The position numbers and the translations under genes were made by a program. The notes under the pieces are model-generated. The model worked only from the letters and a program-made list of their open reading frames with translations. It was not told the origin of the DNA and made no database searches. Shown piece by piece: positions 45,385 to 55,659 of a DNA stretch of 64,000 nt. Source of the stretch: Gammaproteobacteria bacterium (GTDB taxonomy: Bacteria > Pseudomonadota > Gammaproteobacteria > GCA-001735895); assembly GCA_029862005.1 (NCBI GenBank), contig JAOTYD010000001.1, positions 186,001 to 250,000 on the forward strand, read 5' to 3'. The stretch's first letter is position 1. Each line of letters starts with the position of its first letter.

Positions 45385-47964
45385 ATGCTACAGGCATACC
45401 GCGAGCACAGTGATGAACGCGCCAAAGAAGGCATTCCGCCGAAACCACTGGATGCGCAGCAAACCGCCGAGCTGGTGGAGCTGATCAAGAAGCCACCGGT
45501 TGGTGAAGAGAATTACCTGCTCGAATTACTGACCCAGCACGTGCCGGCTGGCGTTGATGAGGCGGCTTATATTAAGGCCGGATTCCTCGCCGCGATTACG
45601 CGTGGCGAGGCAGCGTCACCGTTAATCGATAAAGTCAAAGCGGTAGAAGTCCTCGGTACCATGCTGGGCGGCTATAACATTGAGCCGTTGATCCGCTGTC
45701 TCGAGGACGACGAGGCCGCACCCGCCGCGGTCAAGGCCCTGGCGCATACCTTGCTGGTGTTCGATGCATTTCATGATGTGGCCGAAAAAGCCGGGGCTGG
45801 AAATCAGCACGCCAGGCAGGTGCTCGAATCCTGGGCCAACGCGGAATGGTTTACGTCGAAACCCGAGCTCGCTGATAAGATTACCGTCTCGGTTTTCAAG
45901 GTTCCTGGTGAAACCAACACCGACGATCTGTCCCCGGCGCAGGATGCCTGGTCGCGTCCGGATATTCCGTTGCACGCCAACGCGATGTTGAAAAACCCGC
46001 GCGAAGGCCTGACCGACAATCCACTCGAAAAGATTACCGAGCTCAAGGCCCTGGATCATCCGATCGCCTATGTCGGGGATGTCGTGGGTACCGGCTCGTC
46101 GCGTAAATCGGCGACCAACTCGGTGCTCTGGCACATGGGCGATGATATCCCTTTCATCCCGAACAAGCGCAATGGCGGTTATTGCTTTGGCGGCAAAATC
46201 GCACCGATATTCTTTAACACCATGGAGGATGCCGGCGCATTACCGATCGAAATGGACGTCAGCAAAATGGAAATGGGCGACGTAATCGATATCTACCCCC
46301 ATGCGGGCAAGGCCACACGCCACGACAGCGACGAAGTGGTTGCCACTTTTGAACTGAGTACCAATGTACTCAAGGATGAAGTGCAGGCCGGTGGCCGCAT
46401 TCCGCTGATCATCGGGCGCGGTTTAACCGAGCGCGCGCGCAAGGCGCTGGGTCTGGGTGAAACCGATTTATTTGAAAAACCGAAGGTTCCAGTAGACAGT
46501 GGTAAAGGCTATACACTGGCGCAGAAAATGGTGGGCAAGGCCTGTGGCTTACCCGGGGTGCGCGCGGGCATGTATTGCGAACCGAAGATGACAACAGTCG
46601 GCTCGCAGGATACGACGGGTCCGATGACGCGTGACGAGTTGAAGGACCTGGCTTGCCTCGGATTCTCTGCCGACCTGGTGATGCAATCTTTTTGCCATAC
46701 CGCGCCATACCCGAAACCGGTAGACGTAGTAACTCATCACACTCTGCCCGACTTCATGCAAAATCGCGGCGGCATTTCGTTACGCCCGGGCGATGGTGTC
46801 ATCCATTCGTGGATGAACCGCATGCTGTTACCCGATACGGTTGGTACCGGTGGTGATTCGCATACCCGCTTCCCGATCGGCATTTCGTTTCCGGCCGGTT
46901 CCGGGCTGGTGGCCTTTGCGGCCGCGACCGGGGTGATGCCGCTCGACATGCCGGAATCGGTGCTGGTGCGCTTTAAGGGCGAGATGCAGCCAGGGATTAC
47001 CTTGCGTGACCTCGTGAACGCGATTCCTTACGCTGCGATTCAGCGCGGCTTGTTGACAGTAGAGAAAAAAGGCAAGAAGAATGTATTCTCGGGCCGCGTG
47101 CTCGAGATCGAAGGCTTGCCGCAACTCAAGGTTGAGCAGGCATTTGAACTGTCTGACGCCTCCGCCGAACGCTCGGCCTCGGGCTGTACCGTCAAGCTCG
47201 ACAAGGAACCCATCATCGAATACATCAATTCGAACATTACGATGTTCAAATGGATGGTCAACGAGGGTTACGGCGATGTGCGCACGATCAAGCGCCGCAT
47301 CGACGAAATGGAGGCCTGGCTCGCCAGTCCCGAGTTGCTCGAAGCCGATGCCGACGCCGAGTACGCCGAGATTATCGAAATCGATCTCGTCGAAATTACC
47401 GAGCCGTTGCTGGCCTGCCCGAACGATCCGGACGACATCAAACAGTTGTCGGAGGTTGCCGGCGATAAAATCGATGAAGTATTTATCGGTTCCTGTATGA
47501 CCAACATCGGCCACTTCCGCGCCGCCGGCAAATTGCTGGATAAACTCGAAGCGCCGGTGGTGACACGGTTGTGGATTGCGCCCCCAACCAAGATGGATGA
47601 GGCACAGCTGACCGCAGAAGGTTATTACGGTATTTTCGGTCGCTCCGGCGCGCGCACCGAGATGCCGGGTTGTTCGCTGTGTATGGGCAACCAGGCGCGC
47701 GTTGCGGAAAATTCGACCGTGGTTTCAACCTCGACGCGCAACTTCCCGAATCGACTCGGCAAGGATGCTAATGTTTACCTGGCTTCCGCCGAACTGGCCG
47801 CGGTTTCGTCGATCCTCGGCAAGATCCCGACCATGGACGAGTACCTGCAGTATGCCAACGACATCAACACCATGGCCGATGATGTCTACCGCTACCTCAA
47901 CTTCAACGAGATGGAAAACTACACCGCTGCAGCCAACACCGCATTCCCGGTCAAGGTCGCCTGA
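45385..47964 (+). CDS. acnB: Aconitate hydratase B
   Basis: The 859 residues have the AcnB layout: an N-terminal HEAT-like domain, a swivelling aconitase domain placed early ([14 protein letters not shown]), then the catalytic domains with the [4Fe-4S] cysteines in [10 protein letters not shown] and GCSLCMGNQ. AcnB forms isocitrate; in organisms without AcnD/PrpF it also hydrates 2-methyl-cis-aconitate from PrpD. No acnD lies nearby, which makes that dual role likely here. A palindromic repeat follows before phnY. Confidence 0.97.
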   Translation: MLQAYREHSDERAKEGIPPKPLDAQQTAELVELIKKPPVGEENYLLELLTQHVPAGVDEAAYIKAGFLAAITRGEAASPLIDKVKAVEVLGTMLGGYNIEPLIRCLEDDEAAPAAVKALAHTLLVFDAFHDVAEKAGAGNQHARQVLESWANAEWFTSKPELADKITVSVFKVPGETNTDDLSPAQDAWSRPDIPLHANAMLKNPREGLTDNPLEKITELKALDHPIAYVGDVVGTGSSRKSATNSVLWHMGDDIPFIPNKRNGGYCFGGKIAPIFFNTMEDAGALPIEMDVSKMEMGDVIDIYPHAGKATRHDSDEVVATFELSTNVLKDEVQAGGRIPLIIGRGLTERARKALGLGETDLFEKPKVPVDSGKGYTLAQKMVGKACGLPGVRAGMYCEPKMTTVGSQDTTGPMTRDELKDLACLGFSADLVMQSFCHTAPYPKPVDVVTHHTLPDFMQNRGGISLRPGDGVIHSWMNRMLLPDTVGTGGDSHTRFPIGISFPAGSGLVAFAAATGVMPLDMPESVLVRFKGEMQPGITLRDLVNAIPYAAIQRGLLTVEKKGKKNVFSGRVLEIEGLPQLKVEQAFELSDASAERSASGCTVKLDKEPIIEYINSNITMFKWMVNEGYGDVRTIKRRIDEMEAWLASPELLEADADAEYAEIIEIDLVEITEPLLACPNDPDDIKQLSEVAGDKIDEVFIGSCMTNIGHFRAAGKLLDKLEAPVVTRLWIAPPTKMDEAQLTAEGYYGIFGRSGARTEMPGCSLCMGNQARVAENSTVVSTSTRNFPNRLGKDANVYLASAELAAVSSILGKIPTMDEYLQYANDINTMADDVYRYLNFNEMENYTAAANTAFPVKVA

Positions 47965-47972
47965 CCTATAAA

Positions 47973-48061
47973 CTGTCATCCCGTGGCTTGACCACGGGAT
48001 CCATTAGCAACATCACCCACATGAATTTCTGGGTTCCGCGGTCAAGCCGCGGGACGACAGG
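47973..48061. repeat. Palindromic repeat unit between convergent acnB and phnY
   Basis: An inverted pair, CTGTCATCCCGTGGCTTGACC (extended to 48003) and its near reverse complement at 48031-48060. Each arm is itself a hairpin (CCCGTGG-CTTGA-CCACGGG and CCGCGG-TCAAG-CCGCGG). Differences are all transitions. The TGTCATCCCG start resembles widely dispersed palindromic elements in several proteobacteria. It may also end both transcripts. No coding content. Confidence 0.75.
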
Positions 48062-48063
48062 AT

Positions 48064-49494
48064 TTACCAGGGCAGGGAAAAGGTCTTGACGTTGGTGTAG
48101 GATTTCATCGCTTCGATGACGCCTTCCTTGTAGCCGAGGCCAGAATCCTTGATGCCACCGAACGGTGACATCTCGATGCGGTAGCCGGGCACTTCCCAGA
48201 TGTTGACGGTACCGGTCTCGAGCTCGTTGATAAAGCGCACGATGTCATCCATGCGGTTGGTACAGACACCTGACGATAATCCGAACGCGGTCGAATTGGC
48301 GACTTCGATGGCATGATCGATATCGCGCACGCGAATGATTGGAATCGGCGGACCAAAGGTTTCCTCGCGTACCAGCTCGCAGTCGTAAGGCACGTGATCG
48401 AGCACGGTCGGCGAGTAAACCGCACCCTGGCGGTCATTGCCGTAGAGTAGTGTGGCGCCTTTCTCGATCGCGTCGTTGACCCGGTTCTGGAACAGGATCG
48501 CGGCGTTCTCGTTGATCACGGTCCCGACATCGGTGTCCGCATCCATCGGATCGCCATATTTCAACTTTGCCGCTTTCTCCGCGGCCAGTGCTGCGAACTC
48601 GTCGGCGACCGAATCGATGCACAACACACGTTTGACCGCGGTGCAGCGCTGCCCGGAATTCTTGGTGCCACCGGCGACGGCAAGCTCCGCTGCCTTGTCG
48701 AGGTCGGCATCGTCCATGACAATCAATGGCGCATTGCCACCGAGTTCGAGTATCGTGCGCCGATAGCCGGCGGTCTCGGCGATATATTTGCCGACCGGCA
48801 CGCTGCCGGTGAACGAGATCAGGTCGATATGCGGATTGGTCAGCATTTCATCGCCCATGTCTTCGGGCAGCCCGGTGACGATCGACAACATTTCGGGTGG
48901 CAGTCCGGCCTCGTAAATAATGTCCGCCAGGACCAGCGCGGTCAGCGGCGTCTGCTCGGTCGGTTTACCAACCATGCAGTTATTGGTCGCGATCGACGGC
49001 GCAATTTTGTGCGAAATCATGTTGAGCGGATGGTTGAACGGCGTGATCGCCGAAATTGCACCGAGCAGCGGGTCGCGCTGGGTGAAAATCTTGCGCTGCT
49101 TGCCATGTGGTGTCAGGTCGCAGGAAAAAACCTCGCTGTCATCGTTAATACAGAGCTGTCCCGCCAGGCTGTAGACGTCGAAGGCGCGACCGACCTCGTA
49201 GAGGCTGTCTTTCTTGCTGAGACCGCATTCGGCGGTGATCAAATCCGAAATTTCATCCTTGCGCTCAACAATGATCTCGGCAATACGCACCAGGATCTGC
49301 TGGCGCTCGTAGCGCGTCAGTTTGGGCCTGTAATTGGCGGCAATTTCGAATGCACCGGCAACCTGCTCGCGGCTCGCGCGCGGCACGGTACCGACCACTT
49401 CACCGTTATACGGATTGAGAACATCGATGTTTTTACCAGTGTCACCATCGACCAGTTGGCCGGCGATACGCATTTTTTCGTGTCTGATAGTCAT
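48064..49494 (-). CDS. phnY: Phosphonoacetaldehyde dehydrogenase
   Basis: PhnY oxidises phosphonoacetaldehyde to phosphonoacetate with NAD. The 476-residue aldehyde dehydrogenase has [11 protein letters not shown], where the catalytic glutamate lies, and [15 protein letters not shown], with the catalytic cysteine near residue 290. The family name comes from the phnA gene directly upstream and phnW nearby. A general aldehyde dehydrogenase cannot be excluded by sequence alone. It is the last gene of the minus-strand LysR-phnA-phnY set. Confidence 0.9.
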   Translation of the reverse strand: MTIRHEKMRIAGQLVDGDTGKNIDVLNPYNGEVVGTVPRASREQVAGAFEIAANYRPKLTRYERQQILVRIAEIIVERKDEISDLITAECGLSKKDSLYEVGRAFDVYSLAGQLCINDDSEVFSCDLTPHGKQRKIFTQRDPLLGAISAITPFNHPLNMISHKIAPSIATNNCMVGKPTEQTPLTALVLADIIYEAGLPPEMLSIVTGLPEDMGDEMLTNPHIDLISFTGSVPVGKYIAETAGYRRTILELGGNAPLIVMDDADLDKAAELAVAGGTKNSGQRCTAVKRVLCIDSVADEFAALAAEKAAKLKYGDPMDADTDVGTVINENAAILFQNRVNDAIEKGATLLYGNDRQGAVYSPTVLDHVPYDCELVREETFGPPIPIIRVRDIDHAIEVANSTAFGLSSGVCTNRMDDIVRFINELETGTVNIWEVPGYRIEMSPFGGIKDSGLGYKEGVIEAMKSYTNVKTFSLPW

Positions 49495-49521
49495 TGTTTT
49501 TAACCCGTTAAGGCGCTCGAT

Positions 49522-50778
49522 TTAATGGCGCGCGTAATTGAGAGCAACATCGAAAGCGTCGTAGTTATGTAGCTGGTGTCCGCGGTCAAGTCCGCTAACC
49601 GGCTGGCTGACGATGAGCGGTACAACCTGCTCGGTGAGGCCGCCATGCGAGCGTAGCGGCACTTCCAGGCCGGAAAGATCGTGGCGCGAAGCCGTGGTGC
49701 CGATGACCGTGTCCTGTTTCGAAACCAGGATCAGGTCGCCCATGCGATCCGGGGCAAGCTCGAAGCGCTCGCAACCCTCGCGGTTGTCGTAGACCAGGTC
49801 AATACCCGGGATTTCGTGCAACTGCGATTTCAAGCCCTCGATATCGGCGCTTTCCGGCAGGTACACCGTGGCGTAAGAGCCGAGTGCGCCGTGATGCACT
49901 ACGTAGGGGTCGGTAATCGGCAGAATCACGCGTGCGTTGCCGGCACCGAGCAGGCGGTCGAACTCATCCTGCAGGTAAACGATGTTGGGTTCACCGGTGG
50001 CATCATCGTGCTTGGCGTTCATGCCGTGGTCGGCAGTCAGCGCCAGCACCGCGCCCAGTGCATCGAGTTCGGCCCAGTACTTGTCCATCATGGCGTAAAA
50101 GGAATTGGCGCCGTCACTGCCGGGAGCGAACTTGTGCTGGATGTAATCGGTGGTCGACAGGTACATCAGGTCTGGACGCACGGTTTCCATCAGCTTGACG
50201 CCGGCAGCGAAGATGAACTCCGACAGTTCTGCACTGTACACCGACGGCACTTCCATGCCCACCAGGTCGAGCACATTGTCGATACCGTTTTCGGCGAGGC
50301 TGACCTGGTCCGATTTTTCCGACGAAAAACAGATTGCACCGTCAACGCCGAATTCGAGTTCATTACCCAGCAGGCGGCGTAGTTTATCCTTGGCAGTCAC
50401 GACCGCGATTTTGGCACCGGCATCCTGGAAGGCTTTGAAAATCGTCGGTGTACGCAACAGTTCCGGCTCATTCATCATGACTTCACGGTCGTTGGCCTTG
50501 TCGTAATAAAAGTTACCGCAGATGCCGTGCACCACCGGTGGCACACCGGTGACGATCGAAATATTGTTTGGATTGGTGAAACTCGGCACCACGCAATGTG
50601 CGCGCATATCCACGCCCTGTTCTTCGACGACCTTTTTCATCCACGGCATGACCCCGGCTGCAATCGCCTGTTCGATATAATCGGGTTCCGAGCCGTCGAT
50701 ACAGACGACGATGACCGGTTTGTTGGGCCAGCGGTAGTCGCGGCCGTTTACAGTGATAACGGACTTATCTGGGCTCAT
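49522..50778 (-). CDS. phnA: Phosphonoacetate hydrolase
   Basis: PhnA splits the C-P bond of phosphonoacetate, giving acetate and phosphate. The 418-residue alkaline-phosphatase-superfamily enzyme has metal ligands Asp28 (VCIDGSE), nucleophile Thr68 (PSFTNPNN), STTDYIQHK, LTADHGMNAK and the late SHGGLTEQ. This set matches the well-studied Sinorhizobium PhnA, with the two first residues in the same place. I start at the ATG 50778, preceded by AGGAAAG. A phosphonatase (PhnX) route is absent here. Confidence 0.94.
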   Translation of the reverse strand: MSPDKSVITVNGRDYRWPNKPVIVVCIDGSEPDYIEQAIAAGVMPWMKKVVEEQGVDMRAHCVVPSFTNPNNISIVTGVPPVVHGICGNFYYDKANDREVMMNEPELLRTPTIFKAFQDAGAKIAVVTAKDKLRRLLGNELEFGVDGAICFSSEKSDQVSLAENGIDNVLDLVGMEVPSVYSAELSEFIFAAGVKLMETVRPDLMYLSTTDYIQHKFAPGSDGANSFYAMMDKYWAELDALGAVLALTADHGMNAKHDDATGEPNIVYLQDEFDRLLGAGNARVILPITDPYVVHHGALGSYATVYLPESADIEGLKSQLHEIPGIDLVYDNREGCERFELAPDRMGDLILVSKQDTVIGTTASRHDLSGLEVPLRSHGGLTEQVVPLIVSQPVSGLDRGHQLHNYDAFDVALNYARH

Positions 50779-50834
50779 GTTCTTTCCTGTTGGCTTGGTT
50801 GGATGCACTATATGGCTATTCCAGTATCAGGTTA

Positions 50835-50875
50835 AATCGATATTACAAATGCTATCTATCGATTTGCCCTATAGT
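50835..50875. promoter_or_regulatory. Inverted repeat and shared motif upstream of phnA
   Basis: AAATCGATA (50835-50843) and TATCGATTT (50857-50865) form a perfect 9-base inverted repeat with a 13-base spacer. The right arm continues as TATCGATTTGCC-nn-ATAGT, which also occurs at 51796-51814 in the LysR-phnW spacer. Position and symmetry fit a LysR-type operator. Confidence 0.6.
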
Positions 50876-50888
50876 TACTGGTATGCCG

Positions 50889-51773
50889 TTAGCCGGCTTC
50901 TTTATGCCGTGCGTGCACCATTTCGAGAAAGGCGTCGGTAACCCGCAACAAACGCGTTTCGTTGAGACAGGCAACGAATTCCGAATACTCCAGGTCGGCG
51001 TCGCTGATCGCGAGCGCGCGCAATCTGGAGTCAGCAAGCAATTCGCTTTTAGCGACGATGCCGACGCCAAAGCCGGCCGCGACCGCTTCATTTACGCCTT
51101 CACGGCCACTGATTTCCATGACGTCGTTCAGTATGTGACCGGCTTTGCTCACCGCGTCCTCGAAGATCGAACGTGTGCGTGATCCTTTCTCGCGCAGGAC
51201 GATACGCTGCGTGACCATTTCGTCGATCGTGACTGAACGGCGCGCGGCCCACTCGTGGTCCTGGCTGACGAACGCCACCAGTTGTCCTGGAGCCAGCGAT
51301 ATCGTGTAGAGGTGTGTGTCTTCCGGTGGAATGTTCGGCAGAAACGCGACATCACAGCGGCGTGACTGCAGCCACGACATCAACTGCTGCGAGTTGCCGT
51401 ACTGGATCGAAATCCGGATGCCGGGGTACAGTCGCTGAAATTGCGCCAGCAGCGGCGTCGCGATATAGGGTGAATCGGCGCCCACGCGCAATTGGCCCGA
51501 GGTCAGCGCGCGCGCCGCTTGCAACAATTGCTCGACTTCTTCTTCATGGCGAAAAAGCTGGCGCGTGATGGCATAGGCTGATTTGCCGATATCGGTCAGC
51601 TCGATACGCCGGCCATGACGCAGGAACAACTTGGTACCATAGCGTTCCTCGAGTTCCTTAACCTGTCCGGACAGCGTCGGTTGGGTGATATTCAGCATCT
51701 CCGCGGCGCGCGTGAAGCTGCCGTGTGTGGCGACCGCGTGAAACGAGCGCAGGTGGGCGTGTGATATTGGCAC
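50889..51773 (-). CDS. LysR-family regulator of the AEP genes
   Basis: The 294-residue LysR protein has the N-terminal helix-turn-helix (HLRSFHAVATHGSFTRAAEMLNITQPTLSGQVKELEERYG) and a periplasmic-binding-like effector domain (QLRVGADSPYIATPLL onward). It lies between phnA and phnW and reads divergently from phnW. LysR regulators of this place usually respond to AEP or a product such as phosphonoacetate, but the effector is not shown. The GTG start lies at 51773. Confidence 0.92.
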   Translation of the reverse strand: MPISHAHLRSFHAVATHGSFTRAAEMLNITQPTLSGQVKELEERYGTKLFLRHGRRIELTDIGKSAYAITRQLFRHEEEVEQLLQAARALTSGQLRVGADSPYIATPLLAQFQRLYPGIRISIQYGNSQQLMSWLQSRRCDVAFLPNIPPEDTHLYTISLAPGQLVAFVSQDHEWAARRSVTIDEMVTQRIVLREKGSRTRSIFEDAVSKAGHILNDVMEISGREGVNEAVAAGFGVGIVAKSELLADSRLRALAISDADLEYSEFVACLNETRLLRVTDAFLEMVHARHKEAG

Positions 51774-51795
51774 AGTCTATTTGAAACATTTGTTA

Positions 51796-51814
51796 TATCG
51801 ATTTGCCGAATAGT
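51796..51814. promoter_or_regulatory. Copy of the LysR-type motif upstream of phnW
   Basis: TATCGATTTGCC-nn-ATAGT matches the block at 50857-50875 with only the two central bases differing. It lies in the 93-base LysR-phnW spacer, 53 bases before the phnW ATG. No full upstream inverted arm is present, so it may be a weaker or single-subunit site. Confidence 0.6.
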
Positions 51815-51866
51815 ATTGATCGGCGGTATAAATGGCAACCACGCAACCATTACCAGGGTAAATTTA

Positions 51867-53021
51867 ATGACCGACGACACTACCAAACCGGCCGCCAGCA
51901 CCGCGAGCGGCGATCCCTTCCTGCTGACCCCGGGTCCGCTGACGACATCGCTGACGGTCAAGCAGGCGATGTTGCACGATTACGGTTCGCGCGACGCGAC
52001 TTTTATCGACCTGAACGCGCGCATCCTCGAACGCCTGGTGGACATCGTCCACGGGCAGGGCACCCATGTCAGCGTACCGTTACAGGGCAGTGGCACTTTT
52101 GTCGTCGAAGCGATGATCGGCAATTTCGTGCCCGCCGATGGCAAACTGCTGGTCTTGATCAACGGCGCCTATGGCAAACGCATTGCGAAGATCTGCGACT
52201 ATTACAAGCGGGACTACGAGGTGCAGGAGTCGCCGGAGGATGTGCCGGTCGATACCGCCGAGCTCGATGCGACGCTCGACGCCAACCCGGACATCAGTCA
52301 CGTGGTCGTGGTGCATTGCGAAACCACGTCGGGAATCCTGAATCCGATCAGGCAGGTTTCCGAGATCGTGGCACGGCATCAACGCAGCCTGTTGATCGAT
52401 TCGATGAGCGCGTTCGGTGCATTGCCGCTCGATGCACGCGAAATCGAGTTCGATGCCGTGGTTGCGTCGAGCAACAAGTGCCTCGAGGGTGCGCCGGGGA
52501 TGGGTTTCTGTGTCGCCCGCGAAAGCGCACTCGAAAAGACCGAGGGTAATTCACCATCGCTGGTGCTGGACCTGTACGATCAATGGCGCGCGATGCAGAA
52601 AAATCGCCAGTGGCGTTTCACGCCACCGACCCACGTATTGCTCGCCTTCGACCAGGCACTCAACGAGTACGAGGCCGAAGGTGGTGTGGCTGGCAGGGGT
52701 GGCCGCTACCGCGAGAATTGCGATCTGCTGGTCAGCAGCATGCGCGACATGGGCTTTAAAACCCTGCTACCCGATGAGCTGCAGGCACCGATCATCATCA
52801 CCTTCCATATGCCGACGAATCCCGAGTTCGATTTCAATGCTTTTTATGATGGGCTCAAGGACCAGGGATATGTAATATACCCGGGAAAACTGACCGTGGC
52901 CGACAGCTTCCGTATGGGCTGCATCGGTCGCCTCGGTACCAAAGAGATTCGTGGCGCCCTGAAGGCAGTTGCCGGTATGCTGCAGCAGTTTGGTATCGAA
53001 CGGATAAGCAACTCGACATAA
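51867..53021 (+). CDS. phnW: 2-aminoethylphosphonate-pyruvate aminotransferase
   Basis: PhnW moves the amino group of AEP to pyruvate, giving phosphonoacetaldehyde and alanine. The 384-residue fold-type I enzyme has LLTPGPLTTSLTVKQAML at the N-terminus, Asp178 (LLIDSMSAFG) and the Schiff-base lysine Lys204 in SSNKCLEG. Start is the ATG at 51867 after AGGGTA; the frame open to 51816 is an extension. With phnY and phnA the full phnW-phnY-phnA route to acetate and phosphate is present. Confidence 0.95.
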   Translation: MTDDTTKPAASTASGDPFLLTPGPLTTSLTVKQAMLHDYGSRDATFIDLNARILERLVDIVHGQGTHVSVPLQGSGTFVVEAMIGNFVPADGKLLVLINGAYGKRIAKICDYYKRDYEVQESPEDVPVDTAELDATLDANPDISHVVVVHCETTSGILNPIRQVSEIVARHQRSLLIDSMSAFGALPLDAREIEFDAVVASSNKCLEGAPGMGFCVARESALEKTEGNSPSLVLDLYDQWRAMQKNRQWRFTPPTHVLLAFDQALNEYEAEGGVAGRGGRYRENCDLLVSSMRDMGFKTLLPDELQAPIIITFHMPTNPEFDFNAFYDGLKDQGYVIYPGKLTVADSFRMGCIGRLGTKEIRGALKAVAGMLQQFGIERISNST

Positions 53022-53037
53022 CCAGGAGAAGGCCTTC

Positions 53038-55497
53038 ATGTCTACGCAAATTCCCGAACGTGCCAGTGCGGTCGTCATCGGCGGCGGCGTTATCGGTTCC
53101 AGCGTTACCTACCATCTAGCCAAGCTGGGCTGGACCGACGTGGTGCAGCTCGAGCGCAACCAGTTCAGCTGCGGCACGACCTGGCACGCGGCCGGCCTGG
53201 TCGGCACCATGCGTGCCAACGAATCGCAGGCGCGGCTGTGCGAATACTCGATGGCGGTACTGACCGAACTCGAGGCTGAAACCGGTCAGTCGACCGGGTT
53301 CAAGCAGGTTGGCTCATTGTCGATTGCACACAGCGAGGCGCGTTTCGAGGAATTGAAACGCGTTGCGGCGATGAACAATGCGTTTGGTGTAACCCGGGTC
53401 GATATCATCACCCCGGATGAAATAAAGGCGCTTTATCCCTACCTCGAGACCGGCGATTTGCTCGGCGGCAGCTGGGTTGCGCAGGATGGAACCGCGAGCC
53501 CGGTCGATGTGACCCAGGCCTTCGTCAAAGGCGCGCGTGGACGCGGTGCACTGTGTCTCGAGGGTGTGCGCGTGACCGGCATTAGCCAGGCCAACGGCCA
53601 AGTTACCGGCGTCGTCACCGACCAGGGTGAAATCAAGGCCGATTACGTGGTCAATTGTGCTGGTTTATGGGGGCGCGAAGTCGGTCGCATGGCCGGTGTC
53701 AACGTGCCACTGCATGCCTGCGAACATTATTACGCGCACACTGAAAAGCTCGACGACCTGCCATCCAATCTGCCGGTAATGCGCGATCACGATCGCTGCG
53801 CCTATTACCGCGAGGATGCCGGCAGCCTGCTGGTAGGCGCATTCGAACCGAACGCGGTTCCGTGGGGACAAAATGGTATTCCACTCGATTTCGCATTCGA
53901 AGAACTCGAGGGCCACATGGAAGAGCAATTCATGCCGGTGCTCGAACATGCGATGCACCGGGTACCGATGCTGGCCGACGTCGGTTGGCGCAGTTTTTTC
54001 TGTGGCCCGGAAAGCTTTACCCCGGACGACCAGTTCCACATGGGCGAAGCACCCGAGCTGAAGAATTTCTACGTGGCCTGCGGACTCAACTCGGTCGGTA
54101 TCCAGACCTCCGGCGGCCTCGGCCGCGCGCTGGCCGACTGGATGCACCTAGGGCATGCGCCGATGGACCTGTGGGGTAACGATATCCGCCGCATGTTCCC
54201 GTTCCAGTCGTCCCAGCATTACATCGAGAATCGCGTTACCGAAACGCTCGGCCTGCTGTACGACCATCACTACCCCTACAAGCAGATGGAAACCGCGCGT
54301 AACCTGCGTCATTCGCCGCTGCACGAACGGCTGGTTGCGCACAATGCCTGCTTCGGTGAGGCCGCCGGCTGGGAGCGCCCCAACTGGTTTGCGCCCGACG
54401 GTGTCGAGCCCAAATACGAGTACAGTTTCGGCAAGCAGAACTGGTTCGAACACAGCGCCGCTGAACACAAAGCAGCGCGTGAAAAGGTCGTGCTGTTCGA
54501 TCAAAGCTCTTTTTCCAAGTACCTGGTGCAGGGACGCGATGCGGTCAGGGTATTGCAGCGAATTTCGAGCGCCGATGTCGACGTGGCACCCGGGCGCATG
54601 GTTTACACGCACTGGCTGAACGAGCGCGGCGGAATCGAGGCTGACCTGACCGTAACCCGCATCGCCGAGGATCAGTTCTGGGTCATCAGCGGCGCGGCAC
54701 AAACCATCAAGGACCTGCAGTGGCTGAAATCGCATATCCGCGAAGACGAATTCTGCTGCGTCAGCGATATCACCAATGCCTGGGCGATGCTCGGCGTAAT
54801 GGGCCCGGATAGCCGAGCCCTGTTGAGCGAGACCCTGAACCACGATTTGAGCACCGAAAGTTTTCCGTTCGGCGATTTCCAGCCGGTCGAGCTCGGCATG
54901 TCACGCGCCTGGGCGGCTCGCGTCTCCTACGTCGGTGAACTGGGCTGGGAGCTTTATATCCCGGTCGACCAGGCCCGCCACGGTTTCGACTTCCTGTGGC
55001 AAAAGGGCGAGAGCCACGGCCTGAAACTCGCCGGTATGCACGCTCTGAATTCGTGCCGTATCGAAAAGAAATTCATCCACTATGGGCACGACGTCGCCGA
55101 GGTGGATACGCCACTCGAATGCGGCATGGGCTTTGTTTGCGCGTTCGACAAGGATATCCCGTTCATCGGTCGCGACGCGATCCTGAAGCAGCAAGAAACC
55201 AACGGCTTCATGTACAAGCGCCTGGTGCAATTCCTGCTGCAGGATCCCGAGGCAATGCTGTATCACCACGAACCGATTCTGCGCGACGGTGTCATCGTCG
55301 GGCACCTGACCTCGGGTGACTACGGGCACACGCTCGGCGCTGCGGTTGGCCTCGGTTACATCGAGGTCGAGGAAGAAATCACCAAGGATTACATCGATTC
55401 GGGACATTTTGAAATTGATGTCGGCGGTTATCACGTCACGGCCAAGGCTTCTCTAAGTGCGATGTATGATCCCAAAGCCGAACGCATGCGGGGTTGA
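53038..55497 (+). CDS. FAD oxidoreductase fused to GcvT domain (dimethylglycine/sarcosine dehydrogenase type)
   Basis: The 819 residues comprise an N-terminal DAO-type FAD domain (GGGVIGSS at 15-22; GTTWHAAG with His50 at the covalent-flavin position of dimethylglycine dehydrogenases) and a C-terminal aminomethyltransferase (GcvT) domain. That layout oxidises N-methyl groups and passes the carbon to tetrahydrofolate. It is coupled to phnW (17 bases, AGGAGAAGG). Context suggests N-methylated AEP or its relatives as substrate, but sarcosine or dimethylglycine is the conservative reading. This is the most testable unknown in the cluster. Confidence 0.82.
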   Translation: MSTQIPERASAVVIGGGVIGSSVTYHLAKLGWTDVVQLERNQFSCGTTWHAAGLVGTMRANESQARLCEYSMAVLTELEAETGQSTGFKQVGSLSIAHSEARFEELKRVAAMNNAFGVTRVDIITPDEIKALYPYLETGDLLGGSWVAQDGTASPVDVTQAFVKGARGRGALCLEGVRVTGISQANGQVTGVVTDQGEIKADYVVNCAGLWGREVGRMAGVNVPLHACEHYYAHTEKLDDLPSNLPVMRDHDRCAYYREDAGSLLVGAFEPNAVPWGQNGIPLDFAFEELEGHMEEQFMPVLEHAMHRVPMLADVGWRSFFCGPESFTPDDQFHMGEAPELKNFYVACGLNSVGIQTSGGLGRALADWMHLGHAPMDLWGNDIRRMFPFQSSQHYIENRVTETLGLLYDHHYPYKQMETARNLRHSPLHERLVAHNACFGEAAGWERPNWFAPDGVEPKYEYSFGKQNWFEHSAAEHKAAREKVVLFDQSSFSKYLVQGRDAVRVLQRISSADVDVAPGRMVYTHWLNERGGIEADLTVTRIAEDQFWVISGAAQTIKDLQWLKSHIREDEFCCVSDITNAWAMLGVMGPDSRALLSETLNHDLSTESFPFGDFQPVELGMSRAWAARVSYVGELGWELYIPVDQARHGFDFLWQKGESHGLKLAGMHALNSCRIEKKFIHYGHDVAEVDTPLECGMGFVCAFDKDIPFIGRDAILKQQETNGFMYKRLVQFLLQDPEAMLYHHEPILRDGVIVGHLTSGDYGHTLGAAVGLGYIEVEEEITKDYIDSGHFEIDVGGYHVTAKASLSAMYDPKAERMRG

Positions 55498-55659
55498 GCC
55501 CAGCCGACGAAGTTTCGAATCGGGAGGGGTTGAACTGCGCTCCGAATATTTTTAGTTGCGCTACGGTATGCAAATCGAAACCGTTGTGGAGCGAATCAGG
55601 GTGACATAATCTGGAAAAGCGCCAGGCGCCTGCCATACACCAAAATCCGAGAACAAAAA

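Noticed and set aside
46828-47514. A 228-codon minus-strand frame inside acnB
   Set aside because: It mirrors conserved aconitase sequence and has no ribosome site or family match.
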